DNA from: Knoellia sp. Soil729
Lineage (GTDB): Bacteria > Actinomycetota > Actinomycetes > Actinomycetales > Dermatophilaceae
Direction of reading: 5' to 3'
DNA: 64,000 bases
NCBI RefSeq assembly: GCF_001427985.1
Contig: NZ_LMSA01000002.1
Coordinates: forward strand, 722,544 to 786,543
Shown: positions 1 through 6,656 of the stretch, in pieces
Numbering within the stretch: the stretch's first letter is position 1
How the letters are laid out: every line of letters starts with the position of its first letter
Notes under the pieces: model-generated
Databases searched by the model: none
Seen by the model: the letters and a program-made list of their open reading frames with translations, nothing else
Told to the model about the DNA's origin: nothing
Made by a program: the position numbers and the translations under genes

Positions 1-1
1 G

Positions 2-85
2 TGGGATGCATCGTTGCCCGAGCAGCCGACCAAGAACCCAACCAAGGCCGCTGCGGCGACGCGCATCAAGACTCTCACGGGTTGA
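2..85 (+). CDS. C-terminal end of an unidentified protein (partial, cut by window edge)
   Basis: An open frame enters from the left edge and stops at a TGA at 83-85. It gives 27 residues ending KAAAATRIKTLTG. The composition, rich in Ala, Thr and Lys with Pro spacers, looks like a genuine protein tail, but there is too little to name a family. The rest of the gene lies outside the window. It could be chance. Confidence 0.3.
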   Translation, partial: WDASLPEQPTKNPTKAAAATRIKTLTG

Positions 86-176
86 TGATGCCGTCAGGCA
101 GCGTTAGCAACGCAGCGAACGCACTCATTTGCCGCGATCCGCTCGTGCCAATGAGCGTGCGACAAGGCGTAGGCGG

Positions 177-515
177 TTAGTGCTTGGTCGGGTCGTCGCG
201 GTCCGGCAGCAGGTATGGACCGTCCTCGTAGAAGAGGATCATGGCGCGGCGGTCGTCGCTTTCCCACCGCTCGGCCATCACCACGGTCTTGGTCCGTCCC
301 TTGCGCTGAGCCTTCTTGAAGAGCCGCTCACGCTCAGCGGGTTCGATCAGGTGGCGACGCACATAGGCGACGCCATGCTGGTCCACCGGAGAGTCACCCG
401 ACCGCGAGACCCCGCCGCCGCACCAGAGAATCGCCCATGGAGTCCCGTGATCGACCGCGTCCAATGCTTCCTGCGCTCCGAGTGCCTCGTGGGTCCGGGT
501 CCACTGCGCTGACAT
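177..515 (-). CDS. Hypothetical protein (112 aa)
   Basis: A small soluble protein with no family that I recognise. The N-terminal half contains the segment WAILWCGGGVSRSGD; the C-terminal half is basic, then acidic (KKAQRKGRTKTVVMAERWESDD), and ends in DRDDPTKH. No membrane segment or signal peptide is visible. It lies divergent from the neighbouring recombinase gene in a stretch of accessory character. The ATG at 513-515 has no strong ribosome-binding site. The opposite strand carries an ORF of similar length, so the choice of strand is provisional; the minus-strand product has the more protein-like composition. Confidence 0.45.
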   Translation of the reverse strand: MSAQWTRTHEALGAQEALDAVDHGTPWAILWCGGGVSRSGDSPVDQHGVAYVRRHLIEPAERERLFKKAQRKGRTKTVVMAERWESDDRRAMILFYEDGPYLLPDRDDPTKH

Positions 516-601
516 GCAGCCGAGAATAGGACGCCGTGTCCGCTCATGCCGCGTTGGTGTGACTGCTTGACCGTCGGAGTTGTTCGGGCGGACTCTGCGG
601 A

Positions 602-1519
602 ATGGCTACTTCACAGATTCTGACCCCCGTGGTCCTGCCTCCGCTCTCGGACCGTCTTCGCCGCGCAGTCGCGGCCTACCTCGCCCGGTTCAAGGGCCAG
701 TCGCGCGTGCACACCGAGTCCGACCTGCGCTCCTTCGTCACGTGGTGCGAGGAGCGCGGCCTGGACCCCTTGGCCGCCCAGCGACCGCACATCGAGCTCT
801 ATGTGCGATGGATGCAGGAAGTGCGCCGCTACAAGCCGTCCACGATCAGCCGCCGGGTGGCAGTCATGGCTGGCTTCTACCGGACCTGCGTCATCGACGA
901 GGTCCTGGCGCACTCACCAGCGGAGTACGTCCGCCGGCCCAACGTTCCGCCGGAGTCACCCACTTTGGGCCTGACCCATCTGCAGTTCGAGGCGATGCTG
1001 GCCACCGCGCGCCAGTCCAGCAACATCAACGACTTCGCCCTGGTGGCGATGCTCGGTTTGCTCGGCCTGCGGATCTTCGAAGCGTGTGGCGCGAACATCG
1101 AAGACCTCGGCGAGGAGCACGGCCACCGCGTACTGAAGGTCCGCGGCAAGGGCGGCAAGGTCGCACTTACCCCGCTTCCCCCGGCCGTGTCCCGCGCCAT
1201 CGAACGAGCCGTTGCTGAGCGGGAGTCCGGGCCAATCCTGCTCACCCGGCGCCGCACCCGGATGGACCGGCACTGCGCAACCCGCCGACTTCACCGCCTG
1301 GCACAAGCTGGGGGTGTGCACTCCGCCCGGATGCACCCGCACATGCTGCGACACACCTTCGTGACCACCATGCTCGATGCCGGAGTCGACCTGCGTGATG
1401 TGCAGATCGCCGCCCGTCACGCTGACCCGCGCACCACCATGCGCTACGACCGGGCCCGCAAGAATCTGGACCGCCACCCGAACTACATCCTTGCCGCGTA
1501 CATGGCGTCCGGAACCTGA
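602..1519 (+). CDS. Tyrosine recombinase / phage-type integrase
   Basis: Site-specific DNA recombinase of the XerC/XerD-integrase superfamily, 305 aa. Residues about 20-110 form a core-binding (SAM-like) domain and 120-300 the catalytic domain. The full catalytic set is visible: Arg157 in GLRIFEA, Lys183 in the GKGGK hairpin, His247 and Arg250 in HMLRHTF, His273 in RHADPRTT and the nucleophile Tyr282 in TMRYDRAR. An enzyme of this size without an N-terminal arm-binding domain is more like Xer-type or simple mobile-element integrases than lambda Int. Two toxin-antitoxin pairs follow immediately, which suggests an integrated element. Since XerC/D housekeeping genes normally sit elsewhere, I read it as an element integrase. 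Its substrate site is not identifiable here. Confidence 0.9.
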   Translation: MATSQILTPVVLPPLSDRLRRAVAAYLARFKGQSRVHTESDLRSFVTWCEERGLDPLAAQRPHIELYVRWMQEVRRYKPSTISRRVAVMAGFYRTCVIDEVLAHSPAEYVRRPNVPPESPTLGLTHLQFEAMLATARQSSNINDFALVAMLGLLGLRIFEACGANIEDLGEEHGHRVLKVRGKGGKVALTPLPPAVSRAIERAVAERESGPILLTRRRTRMDRHCATRRLHRLAQAGGVHSARMHPHMLRHTFVTTMLDAGVDLRDVQIAARHADPRTTMRYDRARKNLDRHPNYILAAYMASGT

Positions 1520-1538
1520 GCAGTCCACCTCTAGGCGG

Positions 1539-1562
1539 AATGGTACCGCTAGTAGTACCATT
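1539..1562. promoter_or_regulatory. Perfect inverted repeat, probable HicAB operator
   Basis: AATGGTAC, an 8-base spacer, then GTACCATT: perfect 8-bp arms, ending 5 bp before the hicA GTG start at 1568. HicB antitoxins carry DNA-binding domains and usually repress their own promoter, so this is the natural candidate operator. The sequence is clearly more AT-rich than its surroundings. The operator role is inferred from position and symmetry. Confidence 0.6.
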
Positions 1563-1567
1563 GGATT

Positions 1568-1813
1568 GTGGCGTCCATCGAGAAGATCCTCACTGCCATG
1601 AGGGCCAACGCGAAGAACGTCCGCTACGCCGACCTGCACAAAGTCTGTGAACACTACTTCGGTCCACCCCGCACCACCGGTGGATCCCACGCCGTGTTCC
1701 GCACACCGTGGCCCGGCGATCCCCGCGTGAATATCCAGAACGACCAAGGCAAAGCCAAGCCCTACCAGGTGCGGCAGGTTCTTACCGCGATCGAGAAGAA
1801 GGAGGCCAACTGA
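1568..1813 (+). CDS. hicA: HicA-family mRNA interferase toxin
   Basis: An 81-residue basic protein of the HicA fold (double-stranded RNA-binding-like), which cleaves mRNA when free. The TTGGSH motif around residues 38-43 carries the catalytic histidine of the family, followed by a short strand and the basic segment QNDQGKAKPYQVRQVL typical of the C-terminal helix. The start is the GTG at 1568, just after the inverted repeat, with almost no leader. The stop codon overlaps the start of the antitoxin gene (TGATG), which couples translation. Toxin first, antitoxin second is the usual hicAB order. Confidence 0.85.
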   Translation: MASIEKILTAMRANAKNVRYADLHKVCEHYFGPPRTTGGSHAVFRTPWPGDPRVNIQNDQGKAKPYQVRQVLTAIEKKEAN

Positions 1814-2160
1814 TGCAGACCATGTCGAGCACTGACATCTCTCACTACACCTACCGGGTCACCTGGTCCGCCGAGGACCAGGAGTTCGTGGCCACCTGCC
1901 TTGAGTTCCCGTCCCTGTCCTGGCTGGCGGCCACCCAAGTCGACGCCCTGACCGGACTCGAGAACCTGATCGCCGAGATCGTCCAAGACATGACCGCTCA
2001 AGGCGAGACAATCCCCGACCCTCTCGCCGAACGGACCTACTCGGGCAAATTCAACCTACGCGTCGGCGAATCGCTGCACCGACGCCTAGCCCTCGAAGCA
2101 GCCGAAGAGAAACTCAGCATCAACCAACTCATCGTCCGGCGACTCAACACAGCAAGCTGA
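1813..2160 (+). CDS. hicB: HicB-family antitoxin
   Basis: A 115-residue antitoxin that neutralises HicA and probably represses the operon. Residues about 10-75 are the HicB partial RNase H-like fold (YTYRVTWSAEDQEFVATC then LEFPSLSWLA). Residues about 80-115 match the ribbon-helix-helix DNA-binding end (FNLRVGESLHRRLALEAAEE, then SINQLIVRRLN). The start at 1813 overlaps the hicA stop by one base. The open frame extends upstream to 1708, but that part overlaps hicA and lacks family similarity, so the internal ATG is preferred. Confidence 0.88.
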   Translation: MQTMSSTDISHYTYRVTWSAEDQEFVATCLEFPSLSWLAATQVDALTGLENLIAEIVQDMTAQGETIPDPLAERTYSGKFNLRVGESLHRRLALEAAEEKLSINQLIVRRLNTAS

Positions 2161-2238
2161 GCGAAATACGTCCGGACTTGCCGCACAGCGACCTGGCATC
2201 GGGGCCTTCAGGGCCGCACCCATCGATCGGCACTGCAC

Positions 2239-2244
2239 TATAAT
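2239..2244 (+). promoter_or_regulatory. -10 box of the yefM/relE promoter, probably leaderless
   Basis: A perfect TATAAT lies 7 bp before the ATG at 2252, in DNA that is otherwise very GC-rich. Transcription starting the usual 6-8 bp downstream would begin at the start codon, so the mRNA would be leaderless, which is common in actinobacteria. No convincing -35 hexamer is seen at 2216-2221. Confidence 0.6.
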
Positions 2245-2251
2245 TCTGTAC

Positions 2252-2536
2252 ATGACGACACTCTCGGTGGCCGCGGCACGAGCAGCGTTCTCCAAGCTGG
2301 TGGAATCAGCCTCAACGACCCACGAGCGCTTCGAGGTAACCCGCAACGGCAACCGAGCCGCGGTCCTGATGGGCGCTGATGACTACGACGGCCTCATGGA
2401 GACTGTCGCGATCCTCAGCGATTCTGACGCCGTGGCCGCAATCCGTAGCGGCATCGATGATCTTGAAGCTGGTCGCTCTGAGACCGCCGACGAGGTGCGG
2501 GCGGCGATGGTGCGGGTCGGGCGGCTGGTTGAGTGA
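2252..2536 (+). CDS. Phd/YefM-family antitoxin
   Basis: A 94-residue antitoxin. The N-terminal half (LSVAAARAAFSKLVESA then FEVTRNGNRAAVLMGADDYD) is the Phd/YefM DNA-binding fold that also represses its operon. The C-terminal half is an acidic helical tail that would wrap the toxin (DDLEAGRSETADEV). Its TGA overlaps the toxin's GTG start (GTGA at 2533-2536), the standard coupled arrangement. Confidence 0.9.
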   Translation: MTTLSVAAARAAFSKLVESASTTHERFEVTRNGNRAAVLMGADDYDGLMETVAILSDSDAVAAIRSGIDDLEAGRSETADEVRAAMVRVGRLVE

Positions 2537-2808
2537 GCGAACGATACGAGGTTCGTTTCAGCAGGTCCGCCAAACGTGCCCTGACCCACGACCTGCCTGA
2601 GAAGATCGCTGCTGCGGCATACGAGTTCATCACCGGCATCCTCGCTGGCAATCCACAGAGGCTGGGCAATCAGCTGAACGAGCCGTTGTATCCGCTGTAT
2701 TCAGCCAGACGAGGTGAGTATCGAGTGATCTATCGAATCGTCAACGAAAAACTCGTCATCGAGATCATCTCGATCGTGCACCGACGCGACGCTTACCGCA
2801 ATTTTTAG
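2533..2808 (+). CDS. RelE/ParE-family toxin
   Basis: A 91-residue toxin of the RelE/YoeB superfamily, expected to cleave mRNA in the ribosomal A site or otherwise block growth. It shows the family layout: an N-terminal strand (YEVRFSRSAKRAL), a helical pair, then the sheet with the conserved RRGEYRVIYRI segment (about residues 58-68) and the C-terminal IVHRRDAYRNF that holds catalytic basic residues. It starts at GTG 2533 inside the antitoxin stop. Confidence 0.9.
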   Translation: MSERYEVRFSRSAKRALTHDLPEKIAAAAYEFITGILAGNPQRLGNQLNEPLYPLYSARRGEYRVIYRIVNEKLVIEIISIVHRRDAYRNF

Positions 2809-2810
2809 GT

Positions 2811-2828
2811 GACGGGCTTGCGCCCGTC
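2811..2828 (+). terminator. Short GC hairpin after relE
   Basis: GACGGGC, a TTGC loop, then GCCCGTC: a 7-bp perfect stem that begins two bases after the relE stop. There is no T-tract after it, so terminator function is plausible rather than proven. Confidence 0.45.
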
Positions 2829-3496
2829 GCTTGGCGGGTCGTTGCCCAGACCCATCTTGGCCGCTTCGCGATCGATTTCTTCTGGCTACGTGTGCACGTC
2901 CTGTCAGAGGAACCCCTGACGGCCTTCTGCACGCCCTCGCTCAGCGAGCGGCTCCATAGGATGCATGTGTGGACCGAGCGTTAGTAGCTCGCACCAGATT
3001 CCTTGGGACTGAGGCACTCATCCACCGAGGATCCAGACAAGCCAGTGAGACGACGCGCGTCTCGGCATGTTGTCCCCCGCAGGTCACGCGGCTTGCACCT
3101 CGGACAAGATCCGCCTGAACCTACAGGGATCGCCCTGCGCGACCCGTCGCTTGCACCGTGTGGCCACCGGCACCTGACCGACTGCCGCTCTCGGCGGAGG
3201 GCGGTCATGGCGGCTCCGGCCGTTAGCGGTAGATGTCGGCGCGGTGCTCAATCGCTGTGATCGTCACGTGGGTCGTCGCCATTCAAGGCATCGCGATGTG
3301 TCGGGTGGGGGCCGCGGTGCTGCGATCCCCTCATCCACGTGACTGCATAGAAGCCGATAGCCAGGATCAACGTGCCGAACCAGAGCCACGGGACCCAGCC
3401 AGCGCGTCAGTCCGCCGACGGTGCGACATGCGGGGTCGCAGCCAGCGCCGTTCGGTGCCCAGCTCGTTGCCGTGCCGCGTCGACATCGGCCAATGC
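2829..3496. other. Gene-poor stretch between the toxin-antitoxin block and the FUSC gene
   Basis: About 670 bp with no gene I can support. Several short open frames on both strands have Arg/Pro-rich compositions typical of non-coding high-GC DNA. The one recognisable item is a fragment of a RelE C-terminus on the minus strand at 3223-3282 (listed separately). The stretch looks like the worn edge of a mobile island. Confidence 0.5.
3223..3282 (-). pseudogene. Remnant of a RelE-family toxin C-terminus
   Basis: On the minus strand, 19 codons before a TAA read VTITAIEHRADIYR at their end, the characteristic last strand and catalytic tail of RelE toxins (compare IVHRRDAYRNF in the intact toxin at 2533). 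An in-frame TGA lies directly upstream (3283-3285), so only the tail survives. It indicates a second toxin-antitoxin module was once here. Confidence 0.5.
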
Positions 3497-4843
3497 TCAC
3501 AGGCTCCGCTGTGAGGGTGGTCCGTGAGCGCTTCCCGCTCCCCGTCGACGCCTGCTGCGGCCGGGCTGCAGGCCGCGGGGAAACGGCCGGTCCGGGTGAG
3601 GTAGCACGTCCTGGAGGATCCGCGGGAGTTGGACAGAAGGCCGCCGCAGCTGCTCCTCCTTCCACGTGGCGTGAAGCCGTGCCCGGTCCTCGAGGTTCAA
3701 CCGCGACAGCACCTGATCGACCGCGGCGAGGATGGAGCCGCGCAGCAGCCACGACGAAGTGTCCTGCTGCGCCCGGACCATGATGAGCTCGGTCAAGATG
3801 GCTTGGGTCTCGCGGAGGATGTCGAGACTCTCGGCCAGAGCTCGCTCGGTCTCCTGCTCCCGACCCTCCGCCTCGGCGACCGCGAGACTGCCGAAGGCGC
3901 GCAAACAGTCGGCTGTGTCGTGAAGGACCACCGCGAACGCCGCGCGCAGCTCCCCGCCGTAGGGGTCGTCTGGTTCTGCCTCTGGCGGTATCTCGCCGAG
4001 CAGGACCGCGAACAGTGCGCGGATGGCGAGCAGGCAGTGTTCGAGGGTGTCGAGGGCCGACGCCAGCACGGGTTCGACATCGACAGTGCCGAAGGCTCGA
4101 GGGTTGAACCGTCGACTGTCCTTGAGCAAGGCGATGGTTTCGGTGGCTGCTGCGACCTGCCGGTTGGCGGATCGCACCCGGTCAATCAGCTCGCCGAGCC
4201 GGTGCCGAGTCAGTGGACCGGCGAGCAGGTCGTCGGCGGCCGCATCCAACGGGGCCGCGCCAGCCTCGACCACGCGGATCAGCGCCTGCCGCGCAGACGC
4301 CGTGGGCATCGCCGGCGGGTAGATTAGGTTGAACCCGACGCCGACAGCTGCGCCGATCAAGGTGTTCAGGATCCTGGTCTCGGCGGCGACATCATGGTTG
4401 CTCACCGCCAGGATGAGCATGGCGCTGATCGGCGTCTCCAGAGCCTGCTCGCCAAGGCGAAGCACCTTGGCCAGCAGCAGCGAGGCGGCGATGGCCGCAC
4501 CCAGACTCCACCAGGTCAGCCCGATCCACACGGACAGCAGTGTCGCCACGAGAATTCCGGCCAAGACCGCGCCAACCCGAACCGCGCCCATCTTGATCGT
4601 GGAGAAGGCAGAAGCCTGAACAACCAGCAGGGCCGTCAGCGGACCGGTCAGGTCGAGCGCGCCGTCAGTTACCAGCTGCGAGATCAGGTACGCGACCACC
4701 GCAGCGGTCGTCAGCCGCAGGACAGTGACCAGTGTGGGCCGCAGCCGCCCCGGAAGGTCGCGCCAAGCAGTGGGGCGGCCAGGCCAGGCCCAGTCAGCCA
4801 GGCGGTGCCACCGAGATGCCCCGCTCTGCTGCGTTGATGGCAT
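3497..4843 (-). CDS. FUSC-family inner-membrane protein (aromatic-acid-exporter-like)
   Basis: A 448-residue protein. Residues about 35-185 contain six closely packed hydrophobic segments (for example VVAYLISQLV, LTALLVVQASAF, VLAGILVATLLSVWIGLTWW). After about residue 190 comes a long soluble helical domain, and the last 50 residues are Arg/Pro-rich. This layout is that of FUSC/ArAE proteins, which are linked to efflux of aromatic acids or similar compounds; the substrate here is unknown. It is divergent from the MFS exporter gene at 5161, with about 317 bp between them, so the two may share control. Confidence 0.75.
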   Translation of the reverse strand: MPSTQQSGASRWHRLADWAWPGRPTAWRDLPGRLRPTLVTVLRLTTAAVVAYLISQLVTDGALDLTGPLTALLVVQASAFSTIKMGAVRVGAVLAGILVATLLSVWIGLTWWSLGAAIAASLLLAKVLRLGEQALETPISAMLILAVSNHDVAAETRILNTLIGAAVGVGFNLIYPPAMPTASARQALIRVVEAGAAPLDAAADDLLAGPLTRHRLGELIDRVRSANRQVAAATETIALLKDSRRFNPRAFGTVDVEPVLASALDTLEHCLLAIRALFAVLLGEIPPEAEPDDPYGGELRAAFAVVLHDTADCLRAFGSLAVAEAEGREQETERALAESLDILRETQAILTELIMVRAQQDTSSWLLRGSILAAVDQVLSRLNLEDRARLHATWKEEQLRRPSVQLPRILQDVLPHPDRPFPRGLQPGRSRRRRGAGSAHGPPSQRSL

Positions 4844-5160
4844 GCGCCGCTCTCAGGTGTGCGATGTGTCCACTCGGTTTCACGGCCTGCCGACTGAAGC
4901 CCGTACTTCACATCGTACGAGTCGGGGCTGCGTGCGGCCTGGCCTCGCCGATCATCCAGCTGCGGGTAGTTGGGAGAGGACGGAAACAGGTCCGCCTTGC
5001 GGGGCGCCCTTCCACTGCAGCATGACGACCGCGAGCGATGAAACCTCGACCGGGCCCCAGTGCGCTTTCTCCATCACGAGAACGCTTGTCCAGTTCGCAG
5101 GAAGATACCCCCCAGGGGTACCGTTGCAGTGTGAGCAGCGAATCGAGCCGAGAGGTCCAC
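4844..5160. other. Divergent promoter region between the FUSC and MFS genes
   Basis: 317 bp without a supported gene. It holds the CsoR-like inverted repeat at 5105-5120 and a possible alternative GTG start for the MFS gene at 5131. A short minus-strand frame (about 4952-5080) encodes some 40 residues of protein-like composition but has no start signal or family match, so I do not call it. Confidence 0.5.
5105..5120. promoter_or_regulatory. CsoR/RcnR-type operator candidate
   Basis: ATACCCCCCAGGGGTA is a near-perfect palindrome of the TACCC...GGGTA type bound by CsoR-family metal, sulfide or formaldehyde sensors. It lies about 40 bp before the MFS start, where it would cover the promoter. 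No csoR gene is in the window. The assignment rests on pattern likeness only. Confidence 0.5.
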
Positions 5161-6597
5161 ATGTCCCAGCCGAAGGCCGCAGCAGGCGCCAGCAGCACCC
5201 TTGTCCCATTGCTCGTCATCAGCACGGCTCAGCTGATGCTGGTGCTCGATGACTCCATCGTGAACATTGCCCTCCCAACGATCCAAGAGGCTCTCGGCGT
5301 CCAAGCCGTGCACCTGCCCTGGATCGTCAACGCCTACATCCTCACGTTTGGAGCACTGCTCCTGCTCGGGGGACGCATCGGTGACCTCTGGGGACGCCGA
5401 CGCACGCTGCAGTGGGGTGTGGTGATATTCGCTCTCGGCTCCTTGGGCGGCGGTCTGGGACAGACCACCGGCATGCTCATCGCCGCGCGTGCCGCCCAGG
5501 GCATCGGCGCTGCCTTGACCGCACCCAACGCTCTGGCCCTCATCGCGACCACGTTCTCCCAGCGCAAGACTCGGGACACCGCCCTTGCCCCGTACGGGGC
5601 CATGTCGGGCCTCGGCATTGTGGCCGGTCTACTGATGGGAGGCGTACTCACGGACACCCTGGGCTGGAGGTGGGTGTTCTTCATCAATGTCCCGATCGCT
5701 CTGCTCGTCCTGCTGGGCAGCCGCACACTGGTGGGCGCCAAGACCGAGCACGGGCAGATGGGCGCGCTGGGGGCAGCGTTGGGCACCGCCGGCATGGTCG
5801 CCTTCGTCTACGCCATCACACGCTTCGGCGAGTACGGCTTCACCGAGCCCATTGCGCTGATCCTCGTCGCGGTGGCCGTTCTCCTGCTGGTGGCCTTCGT
5901 GCGCACACAGGTCAGCAGCCCCAACCCGCTGTTGCCGTTGAGCCTGTTCCGGGACCGCCACCGCACCGGGGCCTACCTCACCATGCTGCTGCTGGCGATC
6001 GGGCCGATGGGCACCTTCTACGTCGTGACGCTGCACCTGCAGCAGGTCCAGCACTTCAGCCCGTTGCAAGCGGGAGCCGCCTGGCTGCCGTTCGCGCTCG
6101 GCATCGTCCTGGGCGCTGGCATGGCACCCAACCTCCTGCTCAAGGTCTCGCCCCGGTCAGTGGCCGCGACCGGTGCTCTCCTCAGCGCCGCAGCGACGCT
6201 CTGGCTCTCCTTCATCACCACCGACACCAGCTACTGGCTCCACCTGGCCCCGGCCATGCTGGTTCTGGCCCTGGGGTTCGGTCTGGGCGTCATGGCTCTC
6301 ACCCAAGCCGCGATCTATGGGGTCGACCCGGACAAGGCCGGCATCGCCTCCGCGCTCCTGAACTCAGCACAGCAGGTGGGTGTCGCCCTGGGCCTCGCGG
6401 TGCTCGCTGGCGTGGCTGCCACCGTGAGCGCCGGCTCCGCCAACACTGACGTCGCACCAGACGTGGCACTCGTTGACGGCTACAGCACTGCTTTGCTCGT
6501 GGCCACTGGCCTGCTCCTCACGGCAGCGGCCCTGGCTTTCACCACCCTCAGTTCACGCCCCTCCCCCGCGCACGAGGCCAAGGCCATCCCCGCCTGA
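5161..6597 (+). CDS. MFS drug-efflux transporter, DHA2 (EmrB/QacA) type
   Basis: A 478-residue proton-driven exporter with about 14 hydrophobic helices. TM1 carries the DHA2 motif LDDSIVNIALPTIQ, and the TM2-3 loop carries motif A (GGRIGDLWGRRRTL). Further markers are the AAQGIGAALTAPNAL region and the antiporter motif around MSGLGIVAGLLMGGVL. I chose the ATG at 5161 because GAGAGG sits 6 bp upstream and the family similarity starts there; a GTG at 5131 and an upstream ATG at 5038 are in frame but would put an odd Ser/Arg-rich leader on TM1. The substrate cannot be told from sequence. A CsoR-like palindrome precedes the gene. Confidence 0.88.
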   Translation: MSQPKAAAGASSTLVPLLVISTAQLMLVLDDSIVNIALPTIQEALGVQAVHLPWIVNAYILTFGALLLLGGRIGDLWGRRRTLQWGVVIFALGSLGGGLGQTTGMLIAARAAQGIGAALTAPNALALIATTFSQRKTRDTALAPYGAMSGLGIVAGLLMGGVLTDTLGWRWVFFINVPIALLVLLGSRTLVGAKTEHGQMGALGAALGTAGMVAFVYAITRFGEYGFTEPIALILVAVAVLLLVAFVRTQVSSPNPLLPLSLFRDRHRTGAYLTMLLLAIGPMGTFYVVTLHLQQVQHFSPLQAGAAWLPFALGIVLGAGMAPNLLLKVSPRSVAATGALLSAAATLWLSFITTDTSYWLHLAPAMLVLALGFGLGVMALTQAAIYGVDPDKAGIASALLNSAQQVGVALGLAVLAGVAATVSAGSANTDVAPDVALVDGYSTALLVATGLLLTAAALAFTTLSSRPSPAHEAKAIPA

Positions 6598-6656
6598 GAA
6601 GCGCCCCGACAGACGTCCTCAGACACCCCCAGGATCGGCTGGGCAAGACCGGAACC

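Noticed and set aside
3233-3514. Short plus-strand frame of 93 codons
   Set aside because: No family likeness or ribosome-binding site; it overlaps the end of the FUSC gene and runs opposite to the RelE remnant.
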